Positions 20,712-28,673 of a DNA stretch of 64,000 nt are shown in pieces. The stretch is from assembly GCF_022647505.1 (NCBI RefSeq), contig NZ_CP071409.1:2232001-2296000 (forward strand), given 5' to 3'. The translations under genes were made by a program, and so were the position numbers. Each line of letters opens with the position of its first letter. Position 1 is the stretch's first letter. Under the pieces are notes generated by a model, which made no database searches, had not been told where the DNA came from, and saw only the letters and a program-made list of their open reading frames with translations. The DNA is from [Pantoea] beijingensis. GTDB taxonomy: Bacteria; Pseudomonadota; Gammaproteobacteria; Enterobacterales; Enterobacteriaceae.

Positions 20712-21176
20712 ATGAGTAAGACGATCGTATTTTTATCAGCAGTATTATTGAGTGCCTTGCCAGCGATATCGACTGCATATGCTGAAGGCCAGGAACCGCT
20801 CGTACAAAATTCACCCGACGCCACCGCTCAGGCAGACATCGATGCGCAGAATCAGGGCGTGACCTCCTCCGGCCAAACGCCTGATGTGCAAACACCTGCG
20901 GAACACGATCAGGATGATGAAGGAAAACCAGACCCCGCTCATCCGTATGCGGTTAAAACCTTCTTCGCTGATTTTCAGCGCTTCAGCATTGGCAGCATCG
21001 TCCCGGACCGCTATCGCACCAGGCAATATCAAGTCGTTGACTGGAAAACTCGCAATCTGCCACAGCCCACTGATGGAACACACTGGACTTATATGGGTGG
21101 CAACTATGTGTTGATCACCGAGGCCGAGGGTAAAATCGTACAGGCAGAATCAGGCGAAATTTTTTACCAGCAATAA
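20712..21176 (+). CDS. RcnB family periplasmic protein
   Basis: A 154-residue exported protein. A signal peptide covers about residues 1-24 (ending TAYA). A low-complexity acidic/Gln linker follows to about residue 75, then the RcnB domain (FQRFSIGSIVPDRYRTRQYQVVDWKTRNLPQPTDGTHWTYMGGNYVLIT). RcnB in E. coli is a periplasmic protein needed for nickel/cobalt homeostasis; this relative need not share the metal. It has a strong ribosome site and its own terminator. It is next to a Met-rich exported protein and a two-component system. Confidence 0.88.
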   Translation: MSKTIVFLSAVLLSALPAISTAYAEGQEPLVQNSPDATAQADIDAQNQGVTSSGQTPDVQTPAEHDQDDEGKPDPAHPYAVKTFFADFQRFSIGSIVPDRYRTRQYQVVDWKTRNLPQPTDGTHWTYMGGNYVLITEAEGKIVQAESGEIFYQQ

Positions 21177-21180
21177 GAAA

Positions 21181-21210
21181 AGTCACGGAAGCCTGCGTGC
21201 TTCCGTGACT
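21181..21210 (+). terminator. rcnB-like gene terminator
   Basis: Twelve-base perfect stem AGTCACGGAAGC/GCTTCCGTGACT, loop CTGCGT. It lies directly after the stop codon. It also lies before the convergent Met-rich gene, so may act both ways. Confidence 0.8.
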
Positions 21211-21267
21211 GATTTCCCCGACTGCCGGCGTCACCTCAGCAAATCATTGATGGGGTAAACAACGGCA

Positions 21268-21558
21268 TTACTGCCCTGTATCCGCTTTTTGTGTATCACT
21301 CTTTTTCATCATCATGGAACCCGGGCGTGGTTCGCTCTGCATCATCATCATTGAACCTGAATGACCAGCCGATTTCATCATCATACCCTGCGGCGCGCGT
21401 TCTTTGTCCCCGGCGCATTTGTTCATCCCCTCTTTTTGCAGGCAACCTTTCGAAGTCGCGCCAGATGACGTTTGCGGTACCGTAACTGCCGCATAGCTGA
21501 TTCCCACCAGCCCCAATAAGCAGGCTGCCGACACGGCCAGCATCGCGTATTTATTCAT
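21268..21558 (-). CDS. Small exported methionine-rich protein
   Basis: 96 residues. A clear signal peptide (about 1-23, ending ISYA) leaves a mature part of about 73 residues with 11 methionines in three clusters (GMMMKS, GSMMMMQS, GSMMMKKS). It also has two cysteines (KGCLQKEGMNKCAG). Such clusters can bind Cu(I) or serve as an oxidisable methionine sink. Its place beside a two-component system and msrB-dipZ-msrA favours the sink idea; this is inference. It is divergent from the response regulator across 158 bases. It resembles small enterobacterial proteins annotated only as hypothetical. Confidence 0.8.
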   Translation of the reverse strand: MNKYAMLAVSAACLLGLVGISYAAVTVPQTSSGATSKGCLQKEGMNKCAGDKERAPQGMMMKSAGHSGSMMMMQSEPRPGSMMMKKSDTQKADTGQ

Positions 21559-21580
21559 TGCCGATCCCTATATTGTTGTC

Positions 21581-21654
21581 GAGATATCATTACGAGTGTT
21601 CAGCAAATTTGTTCCCCAAGGCTTCACCTGGAATTAAACAAAATGTGATATCTC
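21581..21654. promoter_or_regulatory. Separated inverted repeat in the divergent promoter
   Basis: Arms GAGATATCA (21581-21589) and TGATATCTC (21646-21654) lie 56 bases apart between the Met-rich gene and the response regulator. Each arm contains GATATC. They could be paired operators for the regulator encoded downstream; no such site was seen before msrB. Confidence 0.4.
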
Positions 21655-21716
21655 AACGGCGGCGGATGGGGTTGTGTAAACTGCAAAAAAGCGAATGAGA
21701 AGAATAGAGGTGCAGC

Positions 21717-22439
21717 ATGACAGGGGAAAAATTAAAAAAAATCCTGATTGTGGAAGATGATGGCGATATTGCCGATCTGCTTACCCTACACCTTCACGAT
21801 GAAGGATATGACATTACCCATGCCAGCGACGGCAACCAGGGCGTCGAGCTACTGGCAAGGGATGACTGGGATGCGCTGATCCTGGATGTGATGCTACCCG
21901 GTATTGACGGGCTGGAGATCTGCCGTCGGGCACGCATGAAAACACGCTATACGCCAATCATCATTATCAGCGCGCGTTCCAGCGAGTTGCATCGCGTGCT
22001 CGGGCTTGAGCTAGGCGCCGATGACTATCTGGCAAAACCATTTTCAATGCTGGAGCTGGTCGCTCGGGTAAAAGCACTGTTTCGCCGCCAGGAAGCCATG
22101 CTTCACAATATGAAAATTGATGCGGGCACGCTGCGACTTTCCGGTCTGGTGATTGATCCCATAGCACGCGAGGTACACCTGGATAAAAAGCGGGTCGTCC
22201 TGACTCCACGCGAATTTGATTTGCTCTATTTTTTCGCCAAAAATCCCGGCAAAGTCTTTTCACGCATCAGCCTGCTTAACCAGGTGTGGGGCTACCAGCA
22301 CGAAGGTTACGAGCATACCGTCAATACGCACATTAACCGACTACGGCTGAAAATAGAACGTAACCCGTCGGAGCCCGAGCGTCTGCTAACCGTGTGGGGT
22401 TTGGGCTATAAATTCGCTTCCACGGCCAAAGACGCATAA
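21717..22439 (+). CDS. OmpR-family response regulator
   Basis: Cytoplasmic DNA-binding response regulator, 240 residues. The receiver domain (about 8-122) has acidic residues E13-D15, the phospho-acceptor Asp57 in LDVMLPG and the Lys of LAKPFS. A winged-helix output domain follows (about 140-235; LTPREFDLLYFFAKNPGKVFSR, VNTHINRLRLKIE). The histidine kinase gene follows after 10 bases. Targets are not proven; the flanking Met-rich and msr genes are the obvious candidates. GAGGTGCAGC gives the ribosome site. Confidence 0.95.
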   Translation: MTGEKLKKILIVEDDGDIADLLTLHLHDEGYDITHASDGNQGVELLARDDWDALILDVMLPGIDGLEICRRARMKTRYTPIIIISARSSELHRVLGLELGADDYLAKPFSMLELVARVKALFRRQEAMLHNMKIDAGTLRLSGLVIDPIAREVHLDKKRVVLTPREFDLLYFFAKNPGKVFSRISLLNQVWGYQHEGYEHTVNTHINRLRLKIERNPSEPERLLTVWGLGYKFASTAKDA

Positions 22440-22449
22440 GAAGTCTGTT

Positions 22450-23952
22450 ATGAAAAATATCACATTATCCCGGCGCCTGATGCTGGCTTTTACCGCGCTA
22501 CTGCTGGCCTGCTGTGTGATCTCCGGTTATTTGCAGGTACGCACAGCCAATGAATACAGCCAGGGCGTCATTCAGCGCCTGTCGGCCAATCTGGCGGAGC
22601 AGATCGCCAGCCACAATCCATTACTCAGCCAGAATGGTCTGAATCAGGCCTCCGTCCATTCGCTCTTTGGGCAATTGATGTCGGTGAATCCCAGCGTTGA
22701 AGTCTATCTGCTGGACAAAGAAGGCAATATTATTAGCAGTGCGGCACCTGCGGGGAAAATCCTTAAGAAACGTATCGACTTAAAACCTCTTCAGGCACTC
22801 CTCCATGGCGCACCCATGCCAATTTATGGAGATAATCCGCGTGACCCACAAACGCGTCAGGTATTCAGTGTTGCACCGTTAAGAATGGGCAATACCGTCA
22901 AGGGCTATGTCTATATCGTGCTGCTCGGCGAACACTACACTATGTTGTCAAGCCAGGCGCAGTACCTCTCTGCTCTGTGGATAACGCTGCGCTCAATGGT
23001 GCTTGTTATCATTTTCGGCGGACTGGCTGGAATACTGGCGTTTCGCTGGATCACCAAACCGATGCGCCAGTTGACGGCACAAATCGCCAAGCTCGACAGC
23101 GGCGGAATGAGCGCCATTCAGGCGCTGGCGCAAAGTAAGTCCCCGACCGGTACGGCGCGTGACGAAGTGGCTCAATTGCAGCAGGCATTTATTAGCCTCG
23201 CTCAGCGCATTGACCAACAGTGGCAAAGTCTGAAAACCCAGGATCAGCTGCGCAGGGAATTTATTGCCAATATCTCGCACGATCTGCGCACGCCCCTCAC
23301 TTCGCTGCATGGCTATCTGGAAACGCTATCGGTGAAGTCCACCAGTCTGGGTGAAGAAGAACGCCAGCGCTACCTGAATATCGCACTGAATCAAAGTCGC
23401 AAAGTCAGCCGACTGGCGCAGGAGCTATTTGAGCTGGCACGGCTGGAATACGGTGTCGTTAAAGCCAATAAAGAGCCCTTCTCGCTTAGTGAACTCCTGC
23501 AAGATGTGTTTCAAAAGTTTGAACTCACTACCGAGCCTCGCCAGCAAAGGTTGGTCGCCTCGATCGCGCCCGGACTTCCGCTGGTGAACGCCGACCTGGG
23601 GATGATTGAACGGGTGTTGACTAATCTGCTGGATAATGCAATCCGTCATACACCAGAAAACGGGCAAATAGACGTCCACCTCTGGCAACAACAGGATAAT
23701 GTCGTGGTACGCCTGAAAGATTCTGGCCCGGGTATTGCTGATGAACTGAAAGGCAGTTTATTCGAACGTCCCTCAATTCTCAGTCAACAGAAATACCGAC
23801 CCGGAGGGCTTGGGTTGATGATTGTGCGTCGGATTTTACAACTGCATGAAAGTGATATTACGCTGGTTGAGCACGAGGAAGGCGGGGCCTGTTTTGAATT
23901 CGCTGTCCCGGCGTCAAGCGGCAGGCCTGACCAGACACACGGACAAACGTAA
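22450..23952 (+). CDS. Two-component sensor histidine kinase
   Basis: Inner-membrane sensor kinase, 500 residues. TM1 is about 10-28, a periplasmic sensor runs about 30-172 (NPSVEVYLLDKEGNIISS suggests a PAS-like/PDC fold), and TM2 is about 178-198. A HAMP domain, then HisKA with the phospho-His in NISHDLRTPL (about H277), and HATPase_c with NLLDNAIRHTPENG, DSGPGI and GGLGLMIV complete it. It is co-transcribed with the regulator. The signal sensed is unknown; oxidative or chlorine stress in the periplasm is a guess from the convergent msr operon. Confidence 0.95.
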   Translation: MKNITLSRRLMLAFTALLLACCVISGYLQVRTANEYSQGVIQRLSANLAEQIASHNPLLSQNGLNQASVHSLFGQLMSVNPSVEVYLLDKEGNIISSAAPAGKILKKRIDLKPLQALLHGAPMPIYGDNPRDPQTRQVFSVAPLRMGNTVKGYVYIVLLGEHYTMLSSQAQYLSALWITLRSMVLVIIFGGLAGILAFRWITKPMRQLTAQIAKLDSGGMSAIQALAQSKSPTGTARDEVAQLQQAFISLAQRIDQQWQSLKTQDQLRREFIANISHDLRTPLTSLHGYLETLSVKSTSLGEEERQRYLNIALNQSRKVSRLAQELFELARLEYGVVKANKEPFSLSELLQDVFQKFELTTEPRQQRLVASIAPGLPLVNADLGMIERVLTNLLDNAIRHTPENGQIDVHLWQQQDNVVVRLKDSGPGIADELKGSLFERPSILSQQKYRPGGLGLMIVRRILQLHESDITLVEHEEGGACFEFAVPASSGRPDQTHGQT

Positions 23953-24034
23953 CTCACCTTGCGAACATACACTTAAACGCGAGATAAAATACCGCCGGAT
24001 GGCGGCAATATAACCCGCGCATCGTTTAAAAACT

Positions 24035-24757
24035 TTACCCTTTAACCCGCGTTGGCTCGCTTTGCCACAGGGCCGGGAAAAGCGTTTTCAACTGCTCCAC
24101 TTTTGGCAAATCATTGATAACAATGTAAGGGTAGTCTGGGTTGTCATTCAGGAAATTCTGGTGGTATTTCTCCGCCGGATAAAAATGGGCATTCTCCTCC
24201 ACCGTAGTCACCAGCGGCGCGCTAAAGCGGTGGCTGTTGTTCAACTGGGCGATATAGGCTTTTGCCACGTTTTCCTGAGATTCACTCATCGGGAATAGGG
24301 TGGAACGGTACTGCGGACCATAATCCGGCCCCTGGCGATTCAGCTCGGTCGGATTGTGCACCACTGAGAAAAAAATTTGCAACAGTTGACCGTACGTGAC
24401 CTTGTGCGGATCGAAGATCACCTCCACTGACTCCGCATGTCCGGTCATCCCCATGCTAACGGTAGGATAATTGGCGGTGCGAGCTTTACCACCGGTATAA
24501 CCCGATGTCGCACTGGTGACACCCTTAACATGCTGAAAAACACCCTGCACACCCCAGAAACAGCCTCCGGCAAACACGGCGGTTTCCAGATGCGCCTTGC
24601 CTGGCACCTCATCCTCCTGCGGTGCGGGAATCACGATCGCCGTTTCGGTATCAGGCCAGGCGACGTTCTGGCATGCCATCGCGACAATCACTAACAGCGG
24701 TGCGCCAATCAACCAGACACGACCAGAAGCAAAAGAACGAGCACGTTGTTTCATCAT
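24035..24757 (-). CDS. msrA: Exported peptide methionine sulfoxide reductase MsrA
   Basis: Reduces methionine-S-sulfoxide in proteins. 240 residues: an N-terminal hydrophobic export or anchor segment (about 13-29; AMAC at its end is a poor lipobox), a Pro/acid linker, then the MsrA domain with catalytic Cys66 in AGGCFWGV, the GYTGG motif, and GHAESVEV. No C-terminal resolving cysteine is seen, so it must be reduced directly by a partner. dipZ ends only 14 bases upstream, which supplies such a partner. It is distinct from the cytosolic enterobacterial msrA, which lies elsewhere and lacks a leader. Confidence 0.93.
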   Translation of the reverse strand: MMKQRARSFASGRVWLIGAPLLVIVAMACQNVAWPDTETAIVIPAPQEDEVPGKAHLETAVFAGGCFWGVQGVFQHVKGVTSATSGYTGGKARTANYPTVSMGMTGHAESVEVIFDPHKVTYGQLLQIFFSVVHNPTELNRQGPDYGPQYRSTLFPMSESQENVAKAYIAQLNNSHRFSAPLVTTVEENAHFYPAEKYHQNFLNDNPDYPYIVINDLPKVEQLKTLFPALWQSEPTRVKG

Positions 24758-24771
24758 GATAATCGCCTTTA

Positions 24772-26520
24772 TTAACCAAATGTGAAGGCATATGCGTTCA
24801 CGCCCGCATCTTCAAACTCAATGCTGAAGGTGTGTTCACCGTCGCCGCCGGACTGACGAATTAACTGGTACAAGCGCTGTTCGGTCACTGCACCGCGACC
24901 ATCAGGTGCGACATCCGCGCCGTGCATTCCTCCCGGAGCCTTGCCATCAAGCAAGACGTGAAAGCGAACAGGTTTGCCATTTCCACCTGGCCCCATAACA
25001 AGATGCAGATCGCGGGCATGGAACCGATAAATAATTCGTCCTTTTTCCGCATTTAACGTGATGTGCTCTCCGCCTATGGTCCAGCGCCCTTCCAGCCCCC
25101 AACTGTTCAGCGGTAAGGCCAACGGCTGAAGGTAATTGGCCGGGCTATCACCGGTAGCCTTACCTGAAGCAAAGTTTTCCGCCCGCATATAGCCAAGGTA
25201 TGCTTCGGGTGAAATATCGTCCTGCCCGCTGGCCGCTTGCTCAACGCCCGTTGCCGAAACCGTACTAATGCTGTCATTGACGTTTTTCGCCCCCGCTTGC
25301 TGCAAGAGTTGCTGGATCACCCGCTCAGACTGGTCATACTCACCCTCGCCAAAATGCTGGTAGCGAATATGTCCTTTCGCATCAATAAAGTAGTGTGCTG
25401 GCCAGTACTGATTGTTAAATGCCCGCCAGATACGATAATCATTATCGATCGCGATTGGGTAAGTTACACCCAACTTTTTCGCCTCTTTGGTTACATTATC
25501 GATATCACGTTCAAAGGCGAACTCCGGGGCATGAACGCCAATAACCACCAGACCCCGATCGCGATACTTCTCCGCCCAGGCTTTAACATAAGGCAGCGCG
25601 CGCAAACAGTTGATACAGGAGTAGGTCCAGAAATCCACCAAAACCACTTTGCCCCGTAACGACTCGGTGGTTAACGGCGATGAATTCAACCACTGCACGG
25701 CGCCGCTAAGCGGCGGCATCATGCCTTCATCGGTGAGTTGAGGTAGATCCCTGCTCCCGGAAGATGCGGTGACGGCAGCCGGTGTTTTTTTCGCACTGTC
25801 TGGCGACAGTTTTTGGATCAGCCTTTGTTCAATACCGCCCGTTGATGCAATCGACAAGCGCGCCAGTACACCGGTATCCAGGCCAAAGGTAATGGCGACC
25901 ACACCCAGCAGCATACCCGCCCCCAGAATACGGCGAATCCACTCTCCAACCCCCAGCGAGCGCCTCATCGCGCTGAAAACTTTACCGCCAATCAGCAGCG
26001 CCAACGCCAGTGAGGTCATCGCACCGGCAGCGTAAGCCAGCAGTAAAAGAGAAGCGCCTATGCTTGCGCCCTGCAATGCGGCACCGGTCAGCACCAGTCC
26101 CAAAATCGGTCCCGCGCAGGGGGCCCACAATAGTCCGGTGGCAATGCCTAACAGCAACGAACTCCCCACACTGTTGGACTGTCCCACCGCAATGCGATTT
26201 GACAGTGAATTACCGGCAGAGACCAGCGGATGCATCACACGCTCCGCCAGATGCGGAAATAGCAGTGTGATACCAAATAGCGCCATTAGCACCAGCGCCA
26301 CATCCCGTCCATATTGGTTGGTTGCCACAGCCCAACCGCCACCAACAGCAGCCAGCGTCGCGAATAGCGTGAACGTCAATGCCATCCCGGCCAGCAGCGG
26401 CAGGCTGGTACGGGTAAAAGATCGATCGGCGCGTGAAAAAACAAAAGGGAGCACGGGTAAGATACAGGGGCTGGCAATGGTCAACACCCCCCCCAAATAA
26501 GCAAGAATGATCACCAGCAT
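24772..26520 (-). CDS. DipZ-type CcdA-thioredoxin membrane reductant transporter
   Basis: 582 residues in three parts. Residues 1-220 form a CcdA-like membrane domain with the redox cysteines in SPCILP (C19) and APCAGP (C135). Residues 275-425 form a periplasmic TlpA-like thioredoxin domain with the motif SCINCLR (C302/C305). The C-terminal 150 residues form a beta-rich, carbohydrate-binding-like domain as in mycobacterial DipZ. It would carry electrons from cytosolic thioredoxin to periplasmic proteins. It is the middle gene of msrB-dipZ-msrA, so the likely clients are the two exported Msr enzymes. It differs from DsbD in domain order and size. Confidence 0.92.
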   Translation of the reverse strand: MLVIILAYLGGVLTIASPCILPVLPFVFSRADRSFTRTSLPLLAGMALTFTLFATLAAVGGGWAVATNQYGRDVALVLMALFGITLLFPHLAERVMHPLVSAGNSLSNRIAVGQSNSVGSSLLLGIATGLLWAPCAGPILGLVLTGAALQGASIGASLLLLAYAAGAMTSLALALLIGGKVFSAMRRSLGVGEWIRRILGAGMLLGVVAITFGLDTGVLARLSIASTGGIEQRLIQKLSPDSAKKTPAAVTASSGSRDLPQLTDEGMMPPLSGAVQWLNSSPLTTESLRGKVVLVDFWTYSCINCLRALPYVKAWAEKYRDRGLVVIGVHAPEFAFERDIDNVTKEAKKLGVTYPIAIDNDYRIWRAFNNQYWPAHYFIDAKGHIRYQHFGEGEYDQSERVIQQLLQQAGAKNVNDSISTVSATGVEQAASGQDDISPEAYLGYMRAENFASGKATGDSPANYLQPLALPLNSWGLEGRWTIGGEHITLNAEKGRIIYRFHARDLHLVMGPGGNGKPVRFHVLLDGKAPGGMHGADVAPDGRGAVTEQRLYQLIRQSGGDGEHTFSIEFEDAGVNAYAFTFG

Positions 26521-26621
26521 AGTAAAAACCCTTCTTCCATCAGGAAAACCACCTGATATCGCCCGATAGTCTGCGTTGATGCATGACGCCTGCGGTCATA
26601 TTTTGCGCGTGATAAGTCATG

Positions 26622-27143
26622 TTATAGTTTGTCCGGCCTGAACAGCATCGCTGCGCCATTCATGCAGTAACGCAGCCCGGTTGGCGGCGGGCCATCATCA
26701 AAGACATGCCCTAAATGACCGCCGCAGCGGCGGCAATGTACTTCCTGACGTACCACACCAAATGTGATATCACGCCGTTTCACTACCGCTTTTTCCAGCG
26801 GCTGCCAGAAACTGGGCCAGCCCGTGTGACTGTCAAATTTCGTCAGCGAGGAAAAAACCGGAAGGTCGCACCCCGCACAGAAAAAAATACCCTGCCGATG
26901 TTCGTTATTTAGCGGGCTGGAGTAGGGAATTTCGGTGCCTGCTTCACGCAGGATGAAATACTGCCCGGCCGTCAGTTGCTCGCGCCACTGTCTTTCGGTA
27001 TGGGTAATGTCAAACTTTTCCACATCCGGCATCGTGGCGGGCGCAGTATTAGCGGCAAACAACGAGGGCATGTGCCCTGCCACCCACCCCACGGCGACGA
27101 TACCCCCACTGCTCAACAAAAACTGTCGTCTGTTTAACATCAC
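26622..27143 (-). CDS. msrB: Tat-exported peptide methionine-R-sulfoxide reductase MsrB
   Basis: 173 residues. It starts with a twin-arginine signal (NRRQFLLSSGG, hydrophobic to about residue 30), so it is exported folded with its zinc. The zinc ligands are C89/C92 (FCAGC) and C137/C140 (CRRC). The catalytic Cys160 is in RYCMNGAAM. The usual resolving cysteine of the GCGWP loop is replaced (DSHTGWPSF), so regeneration must be direct, plausibly by DipZ. It is first in the msrB-dipZ-msrA operon with about 100 bases before dipZ. Confidence 0.94.
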   Translation of the reverse strand: MMLNRRQFLLSSGGIVAVGWVAGHMPSLFAANTAPATMPDVEKFDITHTERQWREQLTAGQYFILREAGTEIPYSSPLNNEHRQGIFFCAGCDLPVFSSLTKFDSHTGWPSFWQPLEKAVVKRRDITFGVVRQEVHCRRCGGHLGHVFDDGPPPTGLRYCMNGAAMLFRPDKL

Positions 27144-27264
27144 CGCCTCACAGGCCGTAAAGAGATAATGTCAATCTAATAAGAGAATGCTTACCAAATC
27201 CTCCCGAAATATTCACAAATTCGTGACAGCTTCCCAGTGATAGAGAGCTCGCACGTTCATCCGC

Positions 27265-27957
27265 TCACTCCAGCTCTAAACGCAGTTCCACGGAAGTATT
27301 CACGATGCCTGCTTTCAGACCGGTTACCCACAGAGAGCCATGCTCCACAGCGATGTTTGCAATACCGCCGCCATCGATCGATATGAGACTCGCGCTACTG
27401 GAAACGCCGTTAATGAACAGATCGCTGCCCGCAGGCGGAGCGGAGAATCCCGTAAAGCGTTTTGTTTCACCCACGCGTAGTACACCAAAATCGATCACGT
27501 CCCGATACTGATAGCTATTCCTGTCCCATCCGTGACGTGTCGCATAGTTACTGACTATGAGCGGAATCGTTATGTGGAGATTACCGGACTTCGGTGTGAA
27601 AGCGTCAAACGCCCCCGATACTGGCGGAGTATTAGACTGACATATAACCATGCCTGTCCCTGAAATCTGGAATATGGTGTCTGGGTGGAGCTCATAAGAG
27701 TGATTCTTACGGCTATCTTGAATCGACTGCTTGCCAGTGAAACCACTGGCTGAGAAGTGAGTATAACGCAAAGAACATATTTTTCCCTCTGCGTCTCTGA
27801 CGAGGAAAGTAAACCGGTTCATTTCCGTCGGTGACAGCTCTACACTAAAGCTGAATGCTCCCCCATTTGTTTGACCTATCTCAATCTGTCCACAACTCCC
27901 GGCTGTGGAAAAAATCAGCAGCCACATCCCGGCACAGCTTCTTAAAAAAAGTGACAT
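27265..27957 (-). CDS. Fimbrial tip or minor subunit protein
   Basis: 230 residues with an N-terminal signal peptide (about 1-23). It contains cysteine pairs and ends NTSVELRLELE, an alternating hydrophobic C-terminal strand as needed for donor-strand chaperone binding. The N-terminal half shows no recognised lectin fold. As last gene of the fimbrial operon and larger than the pilin, it is probably the adhesin or tip subunit. The start is ATG at 27957 just after a short spacer from the pilin gene. Function is inferred from position. Confidence 0.75.
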   Translation of the reverse strand: MSLFLRSCAGMWLLIFSTAGSCGQIEIGQTNGGAFSFSVELSPTEMNRFTFLVRDAEGKICSLRYTHFSASGFTGKQSIQDSRKNHSYELHPDTIFQISGTGMVICQSNTPPVSGAFDAFTPKSGNLHITIPLIVSNYATRHGWDRNSYQYRDVIDFGVLRVGETKRFTGFSAPPAGSDLFINGVSSSASLISIDGGGIANIAVEHGSLWVTGLKAGIVNTSVELRLELE

Positions 27958-28088
27958 GCTCTCTCCTGTTGACTATTTACCGGACGCTATCGGTTAGGCT
28001 CTACCGTATACAGGCCGTTCACCTTCGGCATCCTGCGCTGCCGCCCGAACACGCGATCCACTGTGTTTGACGGCAGGCACTTTGACGA

Positions 28089-28619
28089 TTACGGATATGT
28101 GATATCGAGGTCGATAGCAGACTCAAATCTTCCTGATTTGAACGTGTTCATATCCATTCTTAATGCAGGAGCCAGCACAATCGTGTTGAGTTTACCTTCT
28201 TTTTTTAGAGTAATGGCATCACTTTCCTGATTCATCACTAGCTCTTTATTGCCATTGAACAGTACCACCTCAACGCCGACAGCGGCCTCCGAACTATTAG
28301 CACTGTTGTTGCCAATGTTCCTCACCACGACTTTGACATTTTTTGCTTCTGTTCCACACTTCTCTAGCGTGATGACCTTTTGTTCCTTGGCCTTGTATAG
28401 GGCTGCCCTAAACTGAAGCTGGTTGATAGCACCCAAATCTATCGATTCGCCGTTAGCAATTTCACAGGTGTTTGCAAGTATCGTTCCCTTAATGGTAACT
28501 CTTGCCTTGCTGGTATCAGCCTGCGCCAACAGCGGTAAAGCTGACAGGGCAATAGTCAGCACGGCCGATTTAGCGATGTGACGCACGGCAGTCGTTTTCC
28601 GGGTAGTTGTCATTAACAT
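28089..28619 (-). CDS. Major fimbrial subunit
   Basis: 176 residues, pilin of a chaperone-usher fimbria. A signal peptide ends around LLAQA (residue 33 or so). The mature start carries ARVTIKGTILANTCEIANGESIDLG with the first pilin cysteine; the second is in VITLEKCGTEAKNV. The C-terminus FESAIDLDITYP has the donor-strand-accepting pattern with a penultimate Tyr. It follows the usher by about 55 bases. The variable AT-rich sequence is usual for exposed pilins. Confidence 0.88.
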   Translation of the reverse strand: MLMTTTRKTTAVRHIAKSAVLTIALSALPLLAQADTSKARVTIKGTILANTCEIANGESIDLGAINQLQFRAALYKAKEQKVITLEKCGTEAKNVKVVVRNIGNNSANSSEAAVGVEVVLFNGNKELVMNQESDAITLKKEGKLNTIVLAPALRMDMNTFKSGRFESAIDLDITYP

Positions 28620-28673
28620 TTTTTTGTTCTCCGTATCGTATTAAGTCAGTTGATATATTGATAAGCGCCGCCT

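Noticed and set aside
20408..20824. 138-codon minus-strand frame overlapping the rcnB-like gene start
   Set aside because: It overlaps the signal-peptide coding region of a well-supported gene and has no homology.
23992..24005. Terminator between the kinase and msrA (CCGCC/GGCGG)
   Set aside because: Only a five-base stem with no T run; too weak to list.
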